Shown piece by piece: positions 9,209-18,510 of a stretch of DNA of 64,000 bases (the first letter of the stretch is position 1; each line of letters begins with the position of its first letter). Under the pieces are notes generated by a model, which saw nothing but the letters and a program-made list of their open reading frames with translations, was not told the origin of the DNA and did no database searches. This DNA is from Desulfobacteraceae bacterium Eth-SRB2. Its GTDB lineage: Bacteria > Desulfobacterota > Desulfobacteria > Desulfobacterales > UBA11574. A program made the position numbers and the translations under genes. The stretch spans positions 1 to 64,000 of the forward strand of contig RPGQ01000029.1 in the NCBI GenBank assembly GCA_004193595.1, given 5' to 3'.

Positions 9209-9350
9209 AAGTGGTTTCAAAACCTTCCCTCAGGCCCAATTTCTGTGTTGGGCCGAGGGATTCAAGACTCGAAATATTAAATATATTCCTGCGGTTGAAT
9301 CCTTCGCCCCGCCTTGACCTTGAACCTGATTGAAGGTTTTGAAACCACTT
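9209..9350. repeat. Nested inverted repeats (18-bp outer arms, inner hairpin)
   Basis: The outer arms aagtggtttcaaaacctt (9,209-9,226) and aaggttttgaaaccactt (9,333-9,350) are perfect inverted copies. Inside the left end sits a strong hairpin, 9,227-9,259, with stem ccctc-ggcccaa / ttgggcc-gaggg and one bulged A. Lying in the 403-base gap upstream of the sensor gene, it may be a REP/BIME-like or small MITE-like unit, or a leader structure. Confidence 0.6.
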
Positions 9351-9451
9351 CTAACCGTTCGATAGTGTTTGCCTTGATCCGTGTGTAATTCACTGATGTT
9401 GGTTAACAGCGGTCATTTATTACTTTCCATCGGAATTCGAAGGTCTGGTTT

Positions 9452-9516
9452 CAGGTGTCGGGTGTCAGGAGGACGAACGTAAGAGCTGACACCTGAACAC
9501 TGACACCTGACACCTG
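9452..9516. repeat. CAGGTGTCAGG-family intergenic repeat cluster
   Basis: Tandem direct and inverted copies of tcaggtgtc(a/g)gg, then ctgacacctgaacactgacacctgacacctgg, form a dispersed repeat. The same core is seen at 16,397-16,407, 18,444-18,458 and 34,555-34,575. Function is unknown; the hairpin-forming layout is REP-like. Confidence 0.7.
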
Positions 9517-9532
9517 GATTGCTTGAGGTAAA

Positions 9533-10321
9533 TCACCAACAATCTTGATTTACACCCCCTTGATCCCAATTGATTTTGGAATAAACCACCTCAAACCCAT
9601 TTGCATTATCCGCTATACTCTGAGGGATATGCCCGGGAATTTCGTTTAACCGGATTCCAATGAATCCTTCTTTTATAAGAGCCATTTGACTATCAATATC
9701 TGTCAGCCGTTTATTTATTGTATGTTGTGTCCATAATCCCTTAAACGGCTTTATCAGGTGCTGATAAAGGACATACCTTAACTTATCCTGATATTTATAT
9801 TTCAATTCTTTGATGATAAAACCGCAGTTCAGAAGAATTCTTACATTCCAGTAATTATAGGGCGAAACCGTAGCGCATAAATGCGTATACCGGTTTAAAC
9901 GTTTTATCCTTTGTATTGCCTTTGTGTTCATCCGCAGGGCCAGAGAATTTCCACGAAAATCCGGATGGACACAAATCATTTGTAAATTGGCGATGTTTCC
10001 TAAATCATTGGCCTGTTTCAATCCAATATCATAGCCAAGGTTCCACTCTTGATCATCAATCCCCGGAAAATACACATTCCGAAAGGCAATCAGTTCTTTA
10101 TCGACAAAAATACCGATAATGAATCCCCTCTCATTAATATGGACTTTCATAAATTCGTAAGGAAACGCCTCCAGCAGGTCTTTTCTGGTCAATCGACTTA
10201 CAATAAGACTTTGAAGGTCCATTATAGACGGCAGATCGCTTTTATCTAAATACCTCATTTCATAAGCAACCTCTTGGGTTGCCCATGCTGTTTTTTTTTT
10301 GAGCGTTCCTGTTTGAATCAT
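9533..10321 (-). CDS. GNAT family N-acetyltransferase
   Basis: The GNAT motif A appears as LQMICVHPDFRGNSLALRM (acetyl-CoA pyrophosphate loop, R/QxxGxA-like RGNSLA), followed by an aromatic/Asn region YNYWNVRILLNCGF typical of motif B. I prefer ATG 10,321 (MIQTGTLKK) over the upstream ATG 10,348, because AAAGAG lies 5-10 bases before it. The gene is 44 bases downstream of the binding-protein gene in the leftward cluster and may be co-transcribed. The substrate is unknown. Its last codons (GGVNQDCW) correspond to a sequence that recurs as a remnant near 18,487-18,510. Confidence 0.75.
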   Translation of the reverse strand: MIQTGTLKKKTAWATQEVAYEMRYLDKSDLPSIMDLQSLIVSRLTRKDLLEAFPYEFMKVHINERGFIIGIFVDKELIAFRNVYFPGIDDQEWNLGYDIGLKQANDLGNIANLQMICVHPDFRGNSLALRMNTKAIQRIKRLNRYTHLCATVSPYNYWNVRILLNCGFIIKELKYKYQDKLRYVLYQHLIKPFKGLWTQHTINKRLTDIDSQMALIKEGFIGIRLNEIPGHIPQSIADNANGFEVVYSKINWDQGGVNQDCW

Positions 10322-10365
10322 GCTTCTCTTTATAAAGATTATTCGCAACTCAGGTTTAATTTATT

Positions 10366-11528
10366 TTATTTCTCAATTTTGTCATAGATCTCATCAGCAG
10401 CTCCCAAAATGTCGACAGGCGGTGTATAGCAGATTTTTTCAGCTGTTTTAAGGTTTATCGCAATTCTTGGCGGGTCCTCGAATACTTGCTCCAAATCATG
10501 AGGTTTGGCACCGTTAAATATCTTGGCAATGGTTTCAGCATGAAATCTGGCGATAAATTTAAAGCCTGCCCGTGCAATACTCAAAAGGGCCCCATATTGC
10601 ACCTCTCTTGAGCCTCTTTGTGAAAATGTCGAAATTTTATGTTTAAAAAACGGGGCCAGCAGCTCAGGCATCTTACTCAGGGCAACCCCTCTGTGAACGG
10701 TAATATAAAAAGCATCTACCTTTGGCGCTAATTCATTATGGCATTTTATAACCGCTTCTTCCGCTTTTTCCTTGGAAATATTTGAAAAGGGCGCATGACA
10801 GGACACAACCTCAAATCCTCTCTCCTTAGCGACCTTTTCGACATCGCTGACCGCAGCATAGGTTCTCCCGTCAACCGTATGGGTCTCATAGACGATTCCT
10901 AATTTTTCAAAACCGATAATATCGTGAAAAATACGTATCTGTCTTTCGTAACGGGTCGGGTCAACGCGAGCGTTGACATGATCAAACCCGGAATCTTGAG
11001 CGCTCTTTATGATTTTAGACCCAATCGGGTTGCTTGAAGACATCACTATAACCGGCACTGAATGCTCGTTGTTTGCAAGATCCTGACCGGCCTTAGCCCC
11101 ATGGCCAGCATTAAATCAATATCTTTTTGAGTGTTCAAACGATCGATAACTGCTTGCTTATTCTTAAAACGCAACTCATTTTCCCAATTAGACGACCAGT
11201 ATGCATCTGAAATAAATTGGATGTATTTGCTCTTTGTTTTTTCACAAATCCAGGCCCACAATTGACTGGTGTCGTCTTCACTGGTTTGAGGCGGCAGGTC
11301 AGCCTCATCAATCCATCGCATCTCGGAAAGCGCTTCAACAAGTGCTCTTAAATTTGTCGGATAATTGCTATACGGCCCTCCTTCAAGATATCCAATCCGC
11401 CATTTTTCCCCTTTATTTGTAATTGGCTGGGTTGAATACTTATGGTTTTCAATTGCAAATGCATTTGAAAACGCAAAAATAAGAATAGTGCACAAAATAA
11501 TCACCTGTCGCGTTTGTCTCATATGCAT
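10366..11528 (-). pseudogene. ABC_sub_bind periplasmic binding protein 1, single frameshift
   Basis: This is a periplasmic binding protein of the ABC_sub_bind (PF04392) family, paralogous to 14,821-15,984 along its whole length. The start is ATG 11,528, preceded by AGAGG, with a signal peptide (RQVIILCTILIFAFSNAFA). The frame is lost after DIDLMLAMG: the +1 frame resumes immediately with AKAGQDLANN, and restoring one base in the G-run at 11,097-11,100 rebuilds the whole protein (MGAKAGQDL versus MGTWAGQDL in the paralogue). This is either a fresh frameshift or a homopolymer sequencing error. No ABC permease or ATPase is adjacent; it sits 64 bases downstream of a membrane Ser/Thr kinase, suggesting a sensory ligand-binding role. 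Confidence 0.8.
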
Positions 11529-11592
11529 TCCTCTCGACAAAGTATATCGGAACAACAACATTCGTGAAAAAAATGGGGATTTATAAATGATG

Positions 11593-14500
11593 CTAACGAT
11601 ACTTATCTGATTCCCATATAATGGCGGTTTTATCACGACTTCCGGTGGCCACCAGCATCCCATCGGGTGAAATCGCCAGGGAATAAATGGGGGCTAAATG
11701 ACCCCGTAGCTCCATGAGTTCCTGCCCGCTTTCCGTATCCCATATCCTGGCGGTTTTATCCCAACCTGCGGATATGACGCGTCGGCCATGGGATGAAAAC
11801 ACAACCGAATAAACAGAACTTGTATGCCCTTTCATGGTCTGCAAAACCTGCCCGTGCTTAGAGTCCCAAATTCTAATTGTTTTATCCCAGCTCCCGGTAG
11901 CAACAGATTGACCATCCGGTGAAAAAACAACCGAATATATGGAATCCGAATGTCCTTTTAACACGTTTTTGACATTTTTATTTTCCAAATCCCAGATTCT
12001 TGCTGTCCGATCTTTGCTCCCACTTATAATTGATTTGCCGTCCGGTGAAAACGCAAGTGAGGTAACTGCATTTTCATGCCCTGTCAACGTCATCACCGAT
12101 TGCTTTGTTTGTGTATCCCAAATTTTTATGGTTCTATCCCAACTCCCGGTGGCAGCATATTTGTTGTCCGGTGAAAAATCTACAGCGAGAATAGAATGGG
12201 TATGCCCTCTCAGGATAGTTGGGACTTGGTTGGCAACAACATCCCAGATAATTGCCATATTATCGGCTCCTCCGGTTATCAGCCAGCGGCCATCAGTTGA
12301 AAATTTTGCTGAATAAACAGCTTTTCTATGGCCTGATAGTGTTCGCTCTTCCTTTTGATTGAAAATATTCCATATTTTTACGCCGGCATCATAACTTGTG
12401 GTTGCCAGTTTTTTATTATCCGGGGAAAACACTACACACGACACAAAACTTTTATGCCCTTTAAGCAGTTTATGATCACGGTTAAATTCGACACTCCAGA
12501 GTTTCGCAGTTTTATCCGCAGAACCTGTCAAAATATATTTACCGCTGGGTGAAAACTTTACAGACTGAATACTTCCGGTATGACCCTTTAGCGTACTTAT
12601 TCGATTTCCACTTGCAAGATCCCAGATAATCGCTGTTTTATCAGAACTGCCTGTAACAACTTTTTTATTATCCGGTGAAAAGGCGGCTGTGCATATAAAA
12701 TCCGAATGTCCTTTTAACAGTGATATGGGTATATTATCTTTTGTATTTTGAATAAGGGCCGTATTTTCTAATGTTCTTTTAATAAAATATTGCTTATCTG
12801 AAGAATAAAAAATGTATAATTCATCAACAGTTCCGCTATATTCAATTTGTTTAATTCCGCCGGTTCCAACATCCCAGGATACCATTACCCCATCTGTGTT
12901 TAATGCAAATATGTTCCGGCCATCTTTATCATAACGGATATCATGTATCTTTCCGGAAAAATCACCAAGGGTCTTTATCTGTTGCCCGGTATTTATATTC
13001 CATATTTTAATGGTATTGTCCTTACTCGCGGTTGCGATGTTCTGCTCATCCGGAGAAAAGGCAACTGCTTCGACTGCTTTGGTATGTCCCCTAAATGTGA
13101 CAAGATCTAATTTGGAACGCCGCATAAGACGCCCCCATTCCCACCCGCGCATATCTTGGGGCAATTTATTTAATAGATTTCGGGACTGGCCAAATAACTG
13201 ATTGTCTATTTTTCGCGATACCAAAGCAATGGCATTATGGTAATTTTCTTTTTCTGCCTTTTTGCGCTGTACGATCTCATTTTTCTGAGCAATGCGCATC
13301 TCTTGTTCGGCAATAATTGCTCGATCTTTCTCAGCCTTAACCATAAAAAATCCGATAGCCAAAATTAAAAGAACAAGAACAGCCAGAGCTGTGGACCCCA
13401 TTTTTAGCAGTTTAACGTGTTTTCGATGTAACTTGCGGGAATTACTAGCATTTAATGCTTTTCCCAATAGTTCTTTATGGGTGTCATTCTCAATATCAAG
13501 CAATGCTATCGCCAAATCATAATCCGCTTTTTCAAAGGCACACTCGGCATAGTCCAGATTGACTTCTTGAATGGCTTTCAAAGCTTCTTTATTCTCCGGC
13601 CATATTTCCAATGTATTCTTATAGCTGAATAAAGACTTTAAATAATCATTATATGCTCTGCTTTCCTTGGCTTTTTTATGATTTTCCGCAGCACTTTTCG
13701 CTAAGACGATACTTTCCGCATGAGACTGATAATCGCGAATCGATCGCTTAAATTCGTAAACACTTTGATAGCGATTTTGAGGGGAAGTCGCCATTGCCTT
13801 TAGTGCAATATCAATCAATTCCGATTTCCTCTCGGTGGGTTGGATTTCATTTTTTGCTATCTTTTTAAGACAATCTTGCAGATTTCCACTTGAATGCGGT
13901 GTCAGGCCTGTCTCGATTTGATATAGAATGCCTCCCAATAAGTAGATATCGGTCAAATGATTTACTTTGCCAATTTTACAATCAGCCATTTCCGGAGCCA
14001 TGTAAACAGGGGTTCCTGCCACATTGGTTTTCGCAGTCATGGCTTCTGCTTTTCCTTTTCCGGTCGGACTGACTGCAATGCCCCAATCCATCACAAAAAC
14101 TTCACCATATTTACCGATCATTATATTCTGGGGTTTTAAATCACGATGGATCACGCCCTTGTCATGCGCAAATGCCATGCCATCGCAAACACGCAGCAGG
14201 ATATCAACATTTTCGGACTCTGACTTTTCTTTAATAACCTTATCCCATGATATCCCTTTGATCTGTTTCATTGTATAGAAAAATCGATTTTTCTGATCCA
14301 TCCCAAAGTCATAAATGGGTACAATATTTGGATGATCAAGATCGCCGGTTACAACCGCCTCAGACAGAAATAATTTTTTTATGCCATCATTACCTGCCAA
14401 TTCGGGTCGAATTAATTTTATAGCAACGTCCCTGTCTATTGCGTTTTGTTGAGCAGAATATACTAATCCATAGGCCCCCTGTCCGATTTTTTCTCCCATA

Positions 14501-14715
14501 TTATAATCTGATTGGTTTAAATTCCCCTCCTCTATTGTTCCTAAATAAAATTTTCGAATCAGCAAATTCACTTTTCTTTTTTTAAAGGATTGGGAGGGTT
14601 TTTCGGTAGAATTGATATCCGCAGGTATCGCAGGATCTTGCTTTAGACGGCAGTATATGGAAATATCTCTAACTGTCTCTGTTAGTTCAATATCTTGAGG
14701 CGATTTTTTTTTCAT
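11593..14715 (-). CDS. Transmembrane Ser/Thr protein kinase with 12 C-terminal WD40 repeats
   Basis: This is a 1,040-aa Hanks-type kinase. The glycine loop GQGAYGLVY is at ~78-86, the VAIK lysine ~100, the catalytic HRDLKPQN 190-197, and the metal motif DWG (not DFG) 210-212; the activation segment ends GTPVYMAPE. A single membrane helix at ~440-462 (LAVLVLLILAIGFFMV) is followed by a coiled coil (~465-505). Twelve WD40 units (two degenerate) run from ~540 to the C-terminus, with repeated GH...FSPD..GS.DKT..IWD motifs. This predicts a cytoplasmic kinase with a large beta-propeller, probably on the far side of the membrane. It is flanked by two paralogous periplasmic binding proteins, consistent with ligand-driven signalling. 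The DWG variant occurs in other active bacterial kinases. Confidence 0.93.
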   Translation of the reverse strand: MKKKSPQDIELTETVRDISIYCRLKQDPAIPADINSTEKPSQSFKKRKVNLLIRKFYLGTIEEGNLNQSDYNMGEKIGQGAYGLVYSAQQNAIDRDVAIKLIRPELAGNDGIKKLFLSEAVVTGDLDHPNIVPIYDFGMDQKNRFFYTMKQIKGISWDKVIKEKSESENVDILLRVCDGMAFAHDKGVIHRDLKPQNIMIGKYGEVFVMDWGIAVSPTGKGKAEAMTAKTNVAGTPVYMAPEMADCKIGKVNHLTDIYLLGGILYQIETGLTPHSSGNLQDCLKKIAKNEIQPTERKSELIDIALKAMATSPQNRYQSVYEFKRSIRDYQSHAESIVLAKSAAENHKKAKESRAYNDYLKSLFSYKNTLEIWPENKEALKAIQEVNLDYAECAFEKADYDLAIALLDIENDTHKELLGKALNASNSRKLHRKHVKLLKMGSTALAVLVLLILAIGFFMVKAEKDRAIIAEQEMRIAQKNEIVQRKKAEKENYHNAIALVSRKIDNQLFGQSRNLLNKLPQDMRGWEWGRLMRRSKLDLVTFRGHTKAVEAVAFSPDEQNIATASKDNTIKIWNINTGQQIKTLGDFSGKIHDIRYDKDGRNIFALNTDGVMVSWDVGTGGIKQIEYSGTVDELYIFYSSDKQYFIKRTLENTALIQNTKDNIPISLLKGHSDFICTAAFSPDNKKVVTGSSDKTAIIWDLASGNRISTLKGHTGSIQSVKFSPSGKYILTGSADKTAKLWSVEFNRDHKLLKGHKSFVSCVVFSPDNKKLATTSYDAGVKIWNIFNQKEERTLSGHRKAVYSAKFSTDGRWLITGGADNMAIIWDVVANQVPTILRGHTHSILAVDFSPDNKYAATGSWDRTIKIWDTQTKQSVMTLTGHENAVTSLAFSPDGKSIISGSKDRTARIWDLENKNVKNVLKGHSDSIYSVVFSPDGQSVATGSWDKTIRIWDSKHGQVLQTMKGHTSSVYSVVFSSHGRRVISAGWDKTARIWDTESGQELMELRGHLAPIYSLAISPDGMLVATGSRDKTAIIWESDKYR

Positions 14716-14820
14716 TTTGCCATATCTGTTTTTCTTGGGCTTTTTTTGATTATCGGCGTTTTACCCCTGTTCCTGTAATTTGTTTTAACATTGAAAACCT
14801 GGTCCTCTGAGCTATATTTT

Positions 14821-15984
14821 TTACTTTTTAACGGCTATTTCCGTATATATTTCATCAGCAGTTTTCAAGATTTCAACAGGTGGATCATATCCGATAATTT
14901 GAGCTGTTTTAGTATTTATTGCGATTCGCGGTGGATCTTCAAAAACTTGCTCTAAATCGCGAGGTCTGGCTCCATTTAAAATTTGAGCGATCGTTTTAGC
15001 ATGAAATCTTGATATATATTTGAACCCTGCCCTTGCAATACTAAATAACACACCATATTTTACCTCCAGTGCCCCTTTCTGTGAAAACGTAGGGATTTTA
15101 TGCTCAAAAAACGGTGGTAACAGCTGTGACATTTTATCTAATGTAACACCGCGATGTACGGTCAGATAAAAAGCATCAACTTTGGGAGCAATCTTTTTAT
15201 GACAGTCAAAGACGGCCTGTGTTGCATCTTTTTTTGAAACGCTTGAAAAAGGAGCGTTACACTGTATAATTTCAAAACCTCGCTCTTTGGCAACTTTTTG
15301 AACATCGCTTATTGCAGCATATGTTCTTCCCTCCACCGTATCGGTTTCATAAACGATCCCCAGTTTTGTAAAGCCGATTATATCATGAAAAATTCGCACC
15401 TGCCGTTCATAACGTGTTGGATCAACACGCGCATTCACGTGGTTATATCCGGAGTCTTGCGCACTTTTAATTATTTTAGAATCAATGGGATTGCTGGATG
15501 ACATAACCACAACCGGCGTTGAATGTCTGTTATTCGCCAGATCTTGCCCTGCCCAGGTCCCCATTGCCAGCATAAGATCAATATCTTTCTTGAATTTTAA
15601 TCGTTTTATTATGATTCTTTTGTTCTTTTTGCGCAGTTTTTTCATATCCCAGTTTGATGACCAGTAAGCATCCGGCAAAAATTTAATATATTTACTCTTC
15701 ACATTGCGTGAAATCCAGGCCCACAGGTCCCGGGTATCATTTTCATCGTTTAGAGGTATTTCATTTATAATTTCAACCCAGCCCAAATCGGCAAGTGCTT
15801 CAACAAGCGCTTTTAAGTTTATCGGATAGTTGCTAAACGCCCCCCCCTCAAGATAACCGATTCTCCATCTTTTACCATTATTTGTTTTTGGTTTGATTGA
15901 ATAAAGACTATTGTCTGAGGCATCAATTGAAAAACAGGATAAACTTGTGGTGAGAAAGAAAAAAATAAAAACCAAATATTTCAT
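14821..15984 (-). CDS. ABC_sub_bind periplasmic binding protein 2
   Basis: This is an intact 387-aa binding protein (PF04392) with an N-terminal signal peptide (MKYLVFIFFFLTTSLSCFS). ATG 15,984 is chosen because GGGGAGA lies ~10 bases upstream and the hydrophobic signal begins there. Shared blocks with the first paralogue include KWRIGYLEGG (here RWRIGYLEGG), VVMSSSNPI.SKIIKSAQDSG, HVNARVDPTRYERQ and LEQVFEDPPRIAIN. It is the first gene of the leftward cluster, 105 bases before the WD40 kinase. It has no transporter partner genes. The mature protein may be a lipoprotein (LSCFS contains a lipobox-like Cys), but this is uncertain. Confidence 0.85.
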   Translation of the reverse strand: MKYLVFIFFFLTTSLSCFSIDASDNSLYSIKPKTNNGKRWRIGYLEGGAFSNYPINLKALVEALADLGWVEIINEIPLNDENDTRDLWAWISRNVKSKYIKFLPDAYWSSNWDMKKLRKKNKRIIIKRLKFKKDIDLMLAMGTWAGQDLANNRHSTPVVVMSSSNPIDSKIIKSAQDSGYNHVNARVDPTRYERQVRIFHDIIGFTKLGIVYETDTVEGRTYAAISDVQKVAKERGFEIIQCNAPFSSVSKKDATQAVFDCHKKIAPKVDAFYLTVHRGVTLDKMSQLLPPFFEHKIPTFSQKGALEVKYGVLFSIARAGFKYISRFHAKTIAQILNGARPRDLEQVFEDPPRIAINTKTAQIIGYDPPVEILKTADEIYTEIAVKK

Positions 15985-16257
15985 ATCGATATTGTCTCCC
16001 CAATTAACAAAAAGCACCATACAGAATAATTATTGATTTTGTGGAACGCAGGTAGAACGCAATAGATGAAAGCCCATCGCTTGCGGTGACAATTGAGACT
16101 CGTATATCAGAGGTGCGTCAGGTCGTCAAATGACATCTTTCATTACTAAATTTAAAAGCCCGTAAAGTTTAGGGATTTATATCAAACTTAAATCTGTTTT
16201 GAAATTGACACGGATGCGATTGCTTTAGATGTTATTTTTCACTCTATGAATTGGGGG

Positions 16258-16336
16258 CAAAGCTCGAATTGTGAAATAACTTTTGACAATTAAGCCATTA
16301 TTATTCAGTAGAATCAACAAGGGCAGGGGTGGAAAT
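16258..16336 (+). other. Remnant of a RAYT promoter/leader region
   Basis: The stretch caaagctcgaattgtgaa, then ttttgacaattaagcca and agtagaatcaa..gggcag, matches the region immediately upstream of the intact RAYT (125-200) with scattered substitutions. Coding sequence is lost just after the start. This marks another former RAYT insertion. Confidence 0.65.
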
Positions 16337-16450
16337 CAAGAACCTTGGTAAACGCTGATGCCTTTCTATTGACAAACTGTGGCTCCGAAGCTTTTTTCAG
16401 GTGTCAGGGTTAAGGATTAAGGGGGAAACGAGGTGACCAATAGAAATTTT

Positions 16451-16634
16451 ATGGACGTGGAGGATCTTGAGGTCTATAAAAAGTTGTGTCGATCGCCGAG
16501 AAAAATGATGATCGGCATATCCGTAACAAAATTGAAGGCGTGAATCGCGCCAGGGGCGAAGCAGCTGAGACCATTGACCATCTGTTCATGGCGAAACTCA
16601 AAGGGTAGATCACGGAAAAGGTGTATTCCCTCTG
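16451..16634 (+). pseudogene. Four-helix-bundle (IVP/S23-type) protein, 5' part, split by an IS
   Basis: ATG 16,451 opens MDVEDLEVYKKLC, the classic start of 23S-rRNA-intervening-sequence/four-helix-bundle proteins. A deletion of roughly 35 codons shifts to DRHIRNKIEGVNRARGEAA and then LFMAKLKG followed by a stop, so the gene was already broken. The IS begins at 16,635. The 3' part of the gene resumes at 18,257. Confidence 0.8.
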
Positions 16635-16697
16635 TGCCAATGAAGATGAGACACCTACCCCTTGAGAAATTAGTGTAGGGCGGGTAGGAGATTATTT

Positions 16698-17216
16698 ATG
16701 AAAACAATACAACTGACATCACCAGACAGCAACCAGGTTCAGGCTTCAGCCATGGGGGCAACGGAGGGAGCCCGTAGGGCGACCGGAGTTGCCCCCATGG
16801 CTGGCGGTCGCGATTCGTTCGTTTCCTCGCCGCCGGATCCGGAAGTTCCAGAAAAAAAGCCACGCCGTAAATTCACGGCCAAATACAAACTTCGAGTTCT
16901 TGCTGAAGCGGATACTTGTACACAGCCGGGTCAACTGGGCGCTTTGGTGCGCCGTGAAGGCCTTTATTTATCTAACTTGGCCACATGGCGGCGCCAGAGA
17001 GAAAAGGGCATCCTCAAGGCGATGGCACCTAAGAAACGTGGCCGTAAGCGTAAAGAAAAAAACCCGCTGACCAAGAAAGTCGCCCAGCTTGAAAAGGAAA
17101 ACAGGCGGCTGCAACAAAAACTCAAAAAGGCAGAACTGATCATTGAGGCTCAAAAAAAAATGTCGGAAATCCTGGGGATCGCTCAGAATTTGGACGAAAG
17201 CGACGAGCGCATATGA
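16698..17216 (+). CDS. IS3-family transposase OrfA
   Basis: This 172-aa protein has an N-terminal disordered leader, an HTH_8/transposase_8 region (RRKFTAKYKLRVLAEAD near residues 55-72, then an ALVRREGLYLSNLATWRRQ recognition helix), and a C-terminal leucine-zipper-like coiled coil (VAQLEKENRRLQQKLKKAEL) typical of IS3 OrfA. Its stop overlaps the start of orfB by 4 bases. It binds element ends together with OrfB. Confidence 0.85.
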   Translation: MKTIQLTSPDSNQVQASAMGATEGARRATGVAPMAGGRDSFVSSPPDPEVPEKKPRRKFTAKYKLRVLAEADTCTQPGQLGALVRREGLYLSNLATWRRQREKGILKAMAPKKRGRKRKEKNPLTKKVAQLEKENRRLQQKLKKAELIIEAQKKMSEILGIAQNLDESDERI

Positions 17217-18254
17217 TATCTCTGGCCGAACAGTTAAGTCCATATACCGGCAAAAAGGCCGCCTGTGAGGCGCTACTGGTACCCAGGGCCACATTCTATC
17301 GACATCACAGTTCTGAGAGCCGTCCCGGAAATAACTGCGCACAACGGCCCGTACCTCCGCTGGCCCTCAGTGACGGGGAACGTCAGGCTGTGATTGATGT
17401 CCTGCACTCTGAACAATTTTGTGACGATGCCCCCCCATCAGGTATATGCCAGGCTGCTGGATGAAGGCCGGTATCTTTGCTCAATTCGCACCATGTATCG
17501 AATCCTTGAGTCTGAACACGGATGTGTCAAAGAACGTAGAAAACATGTTCAACGTCCTAAATACGTCAAACCCGAACTGCTGGCAACCGAACCCAATCAA
17601 GTCTGGTCGTGGGACATTACCAAACTTAAAGGCCCGGTAAAATGGACCTATTTTTATCTGTACGTGATAATGGACATTTTCAGCCGTTATGTGGTCGGCT
17701 GGATGATTGCTCACTGCGAACAGGCGGCTCTGGCCAAACGGCTTATTAAAGATAGTTGTGCCAAACAGAAAATTGAACACGGTCGGCTTACCGTTCACGC
17801 CGATCGGGGATCGAGTATGAAATCAAAGGTGATTGCACATCTTCTCAGCGATCTGGGAATAACCAAAACCCACAGCCGCCCGTACGTGAGCAACGACAAC
17901 CCGTATTCGGAAGCCCAGTTCAAAACGCTGAAGTATTGTCCACAGTTCCCGCAAAGGTTCGGCTCCATTCAGGATGCCAGATCCTTTTGTCAGACATTTT
18001 TCAACTGGTATAATAAAGAGCATCGTCATTCAGGTATCGCCCTGATGACACCGGAACAAGTCCATTACGGAATGGATAAACAGATTCATCAACAAAGGTC
18101 CCAGGTTCTTGCCGATGCTTTCCAAAAGAACCCGATTCGGTTTAAAGGCAAGGTGCCGGTTCCAAAATCGCTTCCAGTGGCGGCATGGATTAACAAACCC
18201 GCTACTGATGTTTTAGAGTCTAATTTATTAACATGCGTGTCTCATTTTCATTGA
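17213..18254 (+). pseudogene. IS3-family transposase OrfB (rve integrase), 1-base frameshift
   Basis: The N-terminal part (to ~17,430) and the catalytic part are in different frames. A C7 homopolymer at 17,430-17,436 is one base too long; removing one C joins DDAP to HQVYARLLDEGRYL. The DDE triad is visible: WDITKLKG (D), HADRGSSMKS (D) and NPYSEAQFKTLKY (E). The C-terminal EQVHYGM ending is normal. This may be a homopolymer sequencing error rather than true inactivation. Confidence 0.85.
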
Positions 18255-18256
18255 CA

Positions 18257-18445
18257 CATTCCGTTTAGAAATTCGGGGTGGTTACAAAGAATGCATTGGT
18301 ATGTTGAATGGATTAGAGAAAACATTAGAACGGAAAGTCCCAGAGCAAGAACGCCGCTGGCAGTTAGCTGAGAAAACGGCAGTGTATGGCGTAAAAAATG
18401 AATCGTTCCCTCAGGGCTGGCCCATTACTACTGAACATGTTTCCT
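18257..18445 (+). pseudogene. Four-helix-bundle protein, 3' part
   Basis: The frame reads YKECIGMLNGLEKTLERKVP, then EQERRWQLAEKTAVYGVKNE, ending at a stop near 18,445. It is the C-terminus of the same S23-type protein whose 5' part ends at 16,634, confirming IS insertion into this gene. Confidence 0.75.
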
Positions 18446-18486
18446 GACACCTGACAACTGAAACCAAATAGCCATAGCAATCTTAG

Positions 18487-18510
18487 CAAACAACAATCTT
18501 GATTTACACC
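18487..18510. repeat. Short copy of the GNAT gene 3' end
   Basis: The caacaatcttgatttacacc stretch is the same as the last codons of the GNAT gene plus downstream bases at 9,537-9,556. It lies next to CAGGTGTCAGG-type repeats in both places, which suggests local copying by that repeat family. Confidence 0.45.

Larger units (their letters stand above)
16635..18256 (+). mobile_element. IS3-family-like insertion sequence (two-ORF, orfA/orfB)
   Basis: The terminal inverted repeats tgccaatgaagatgagacac (16,635-16,654) and gtgtctcattttcattgaca (18,237-18,256) match with two mismatches. Inside are orfA and an rve-type orfB. The element interrupts a four-helix-bundle pseudogene. A target duplication is not obvious because the target gene had already decayed. 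Confidence 0.88.

Noticed and set aside
11529-11663. N-terminal extension of binding protein 1
   Set aside because: It overlaps the end of the kinase gene; a signal peptide with ribosome site starts at 11,528.
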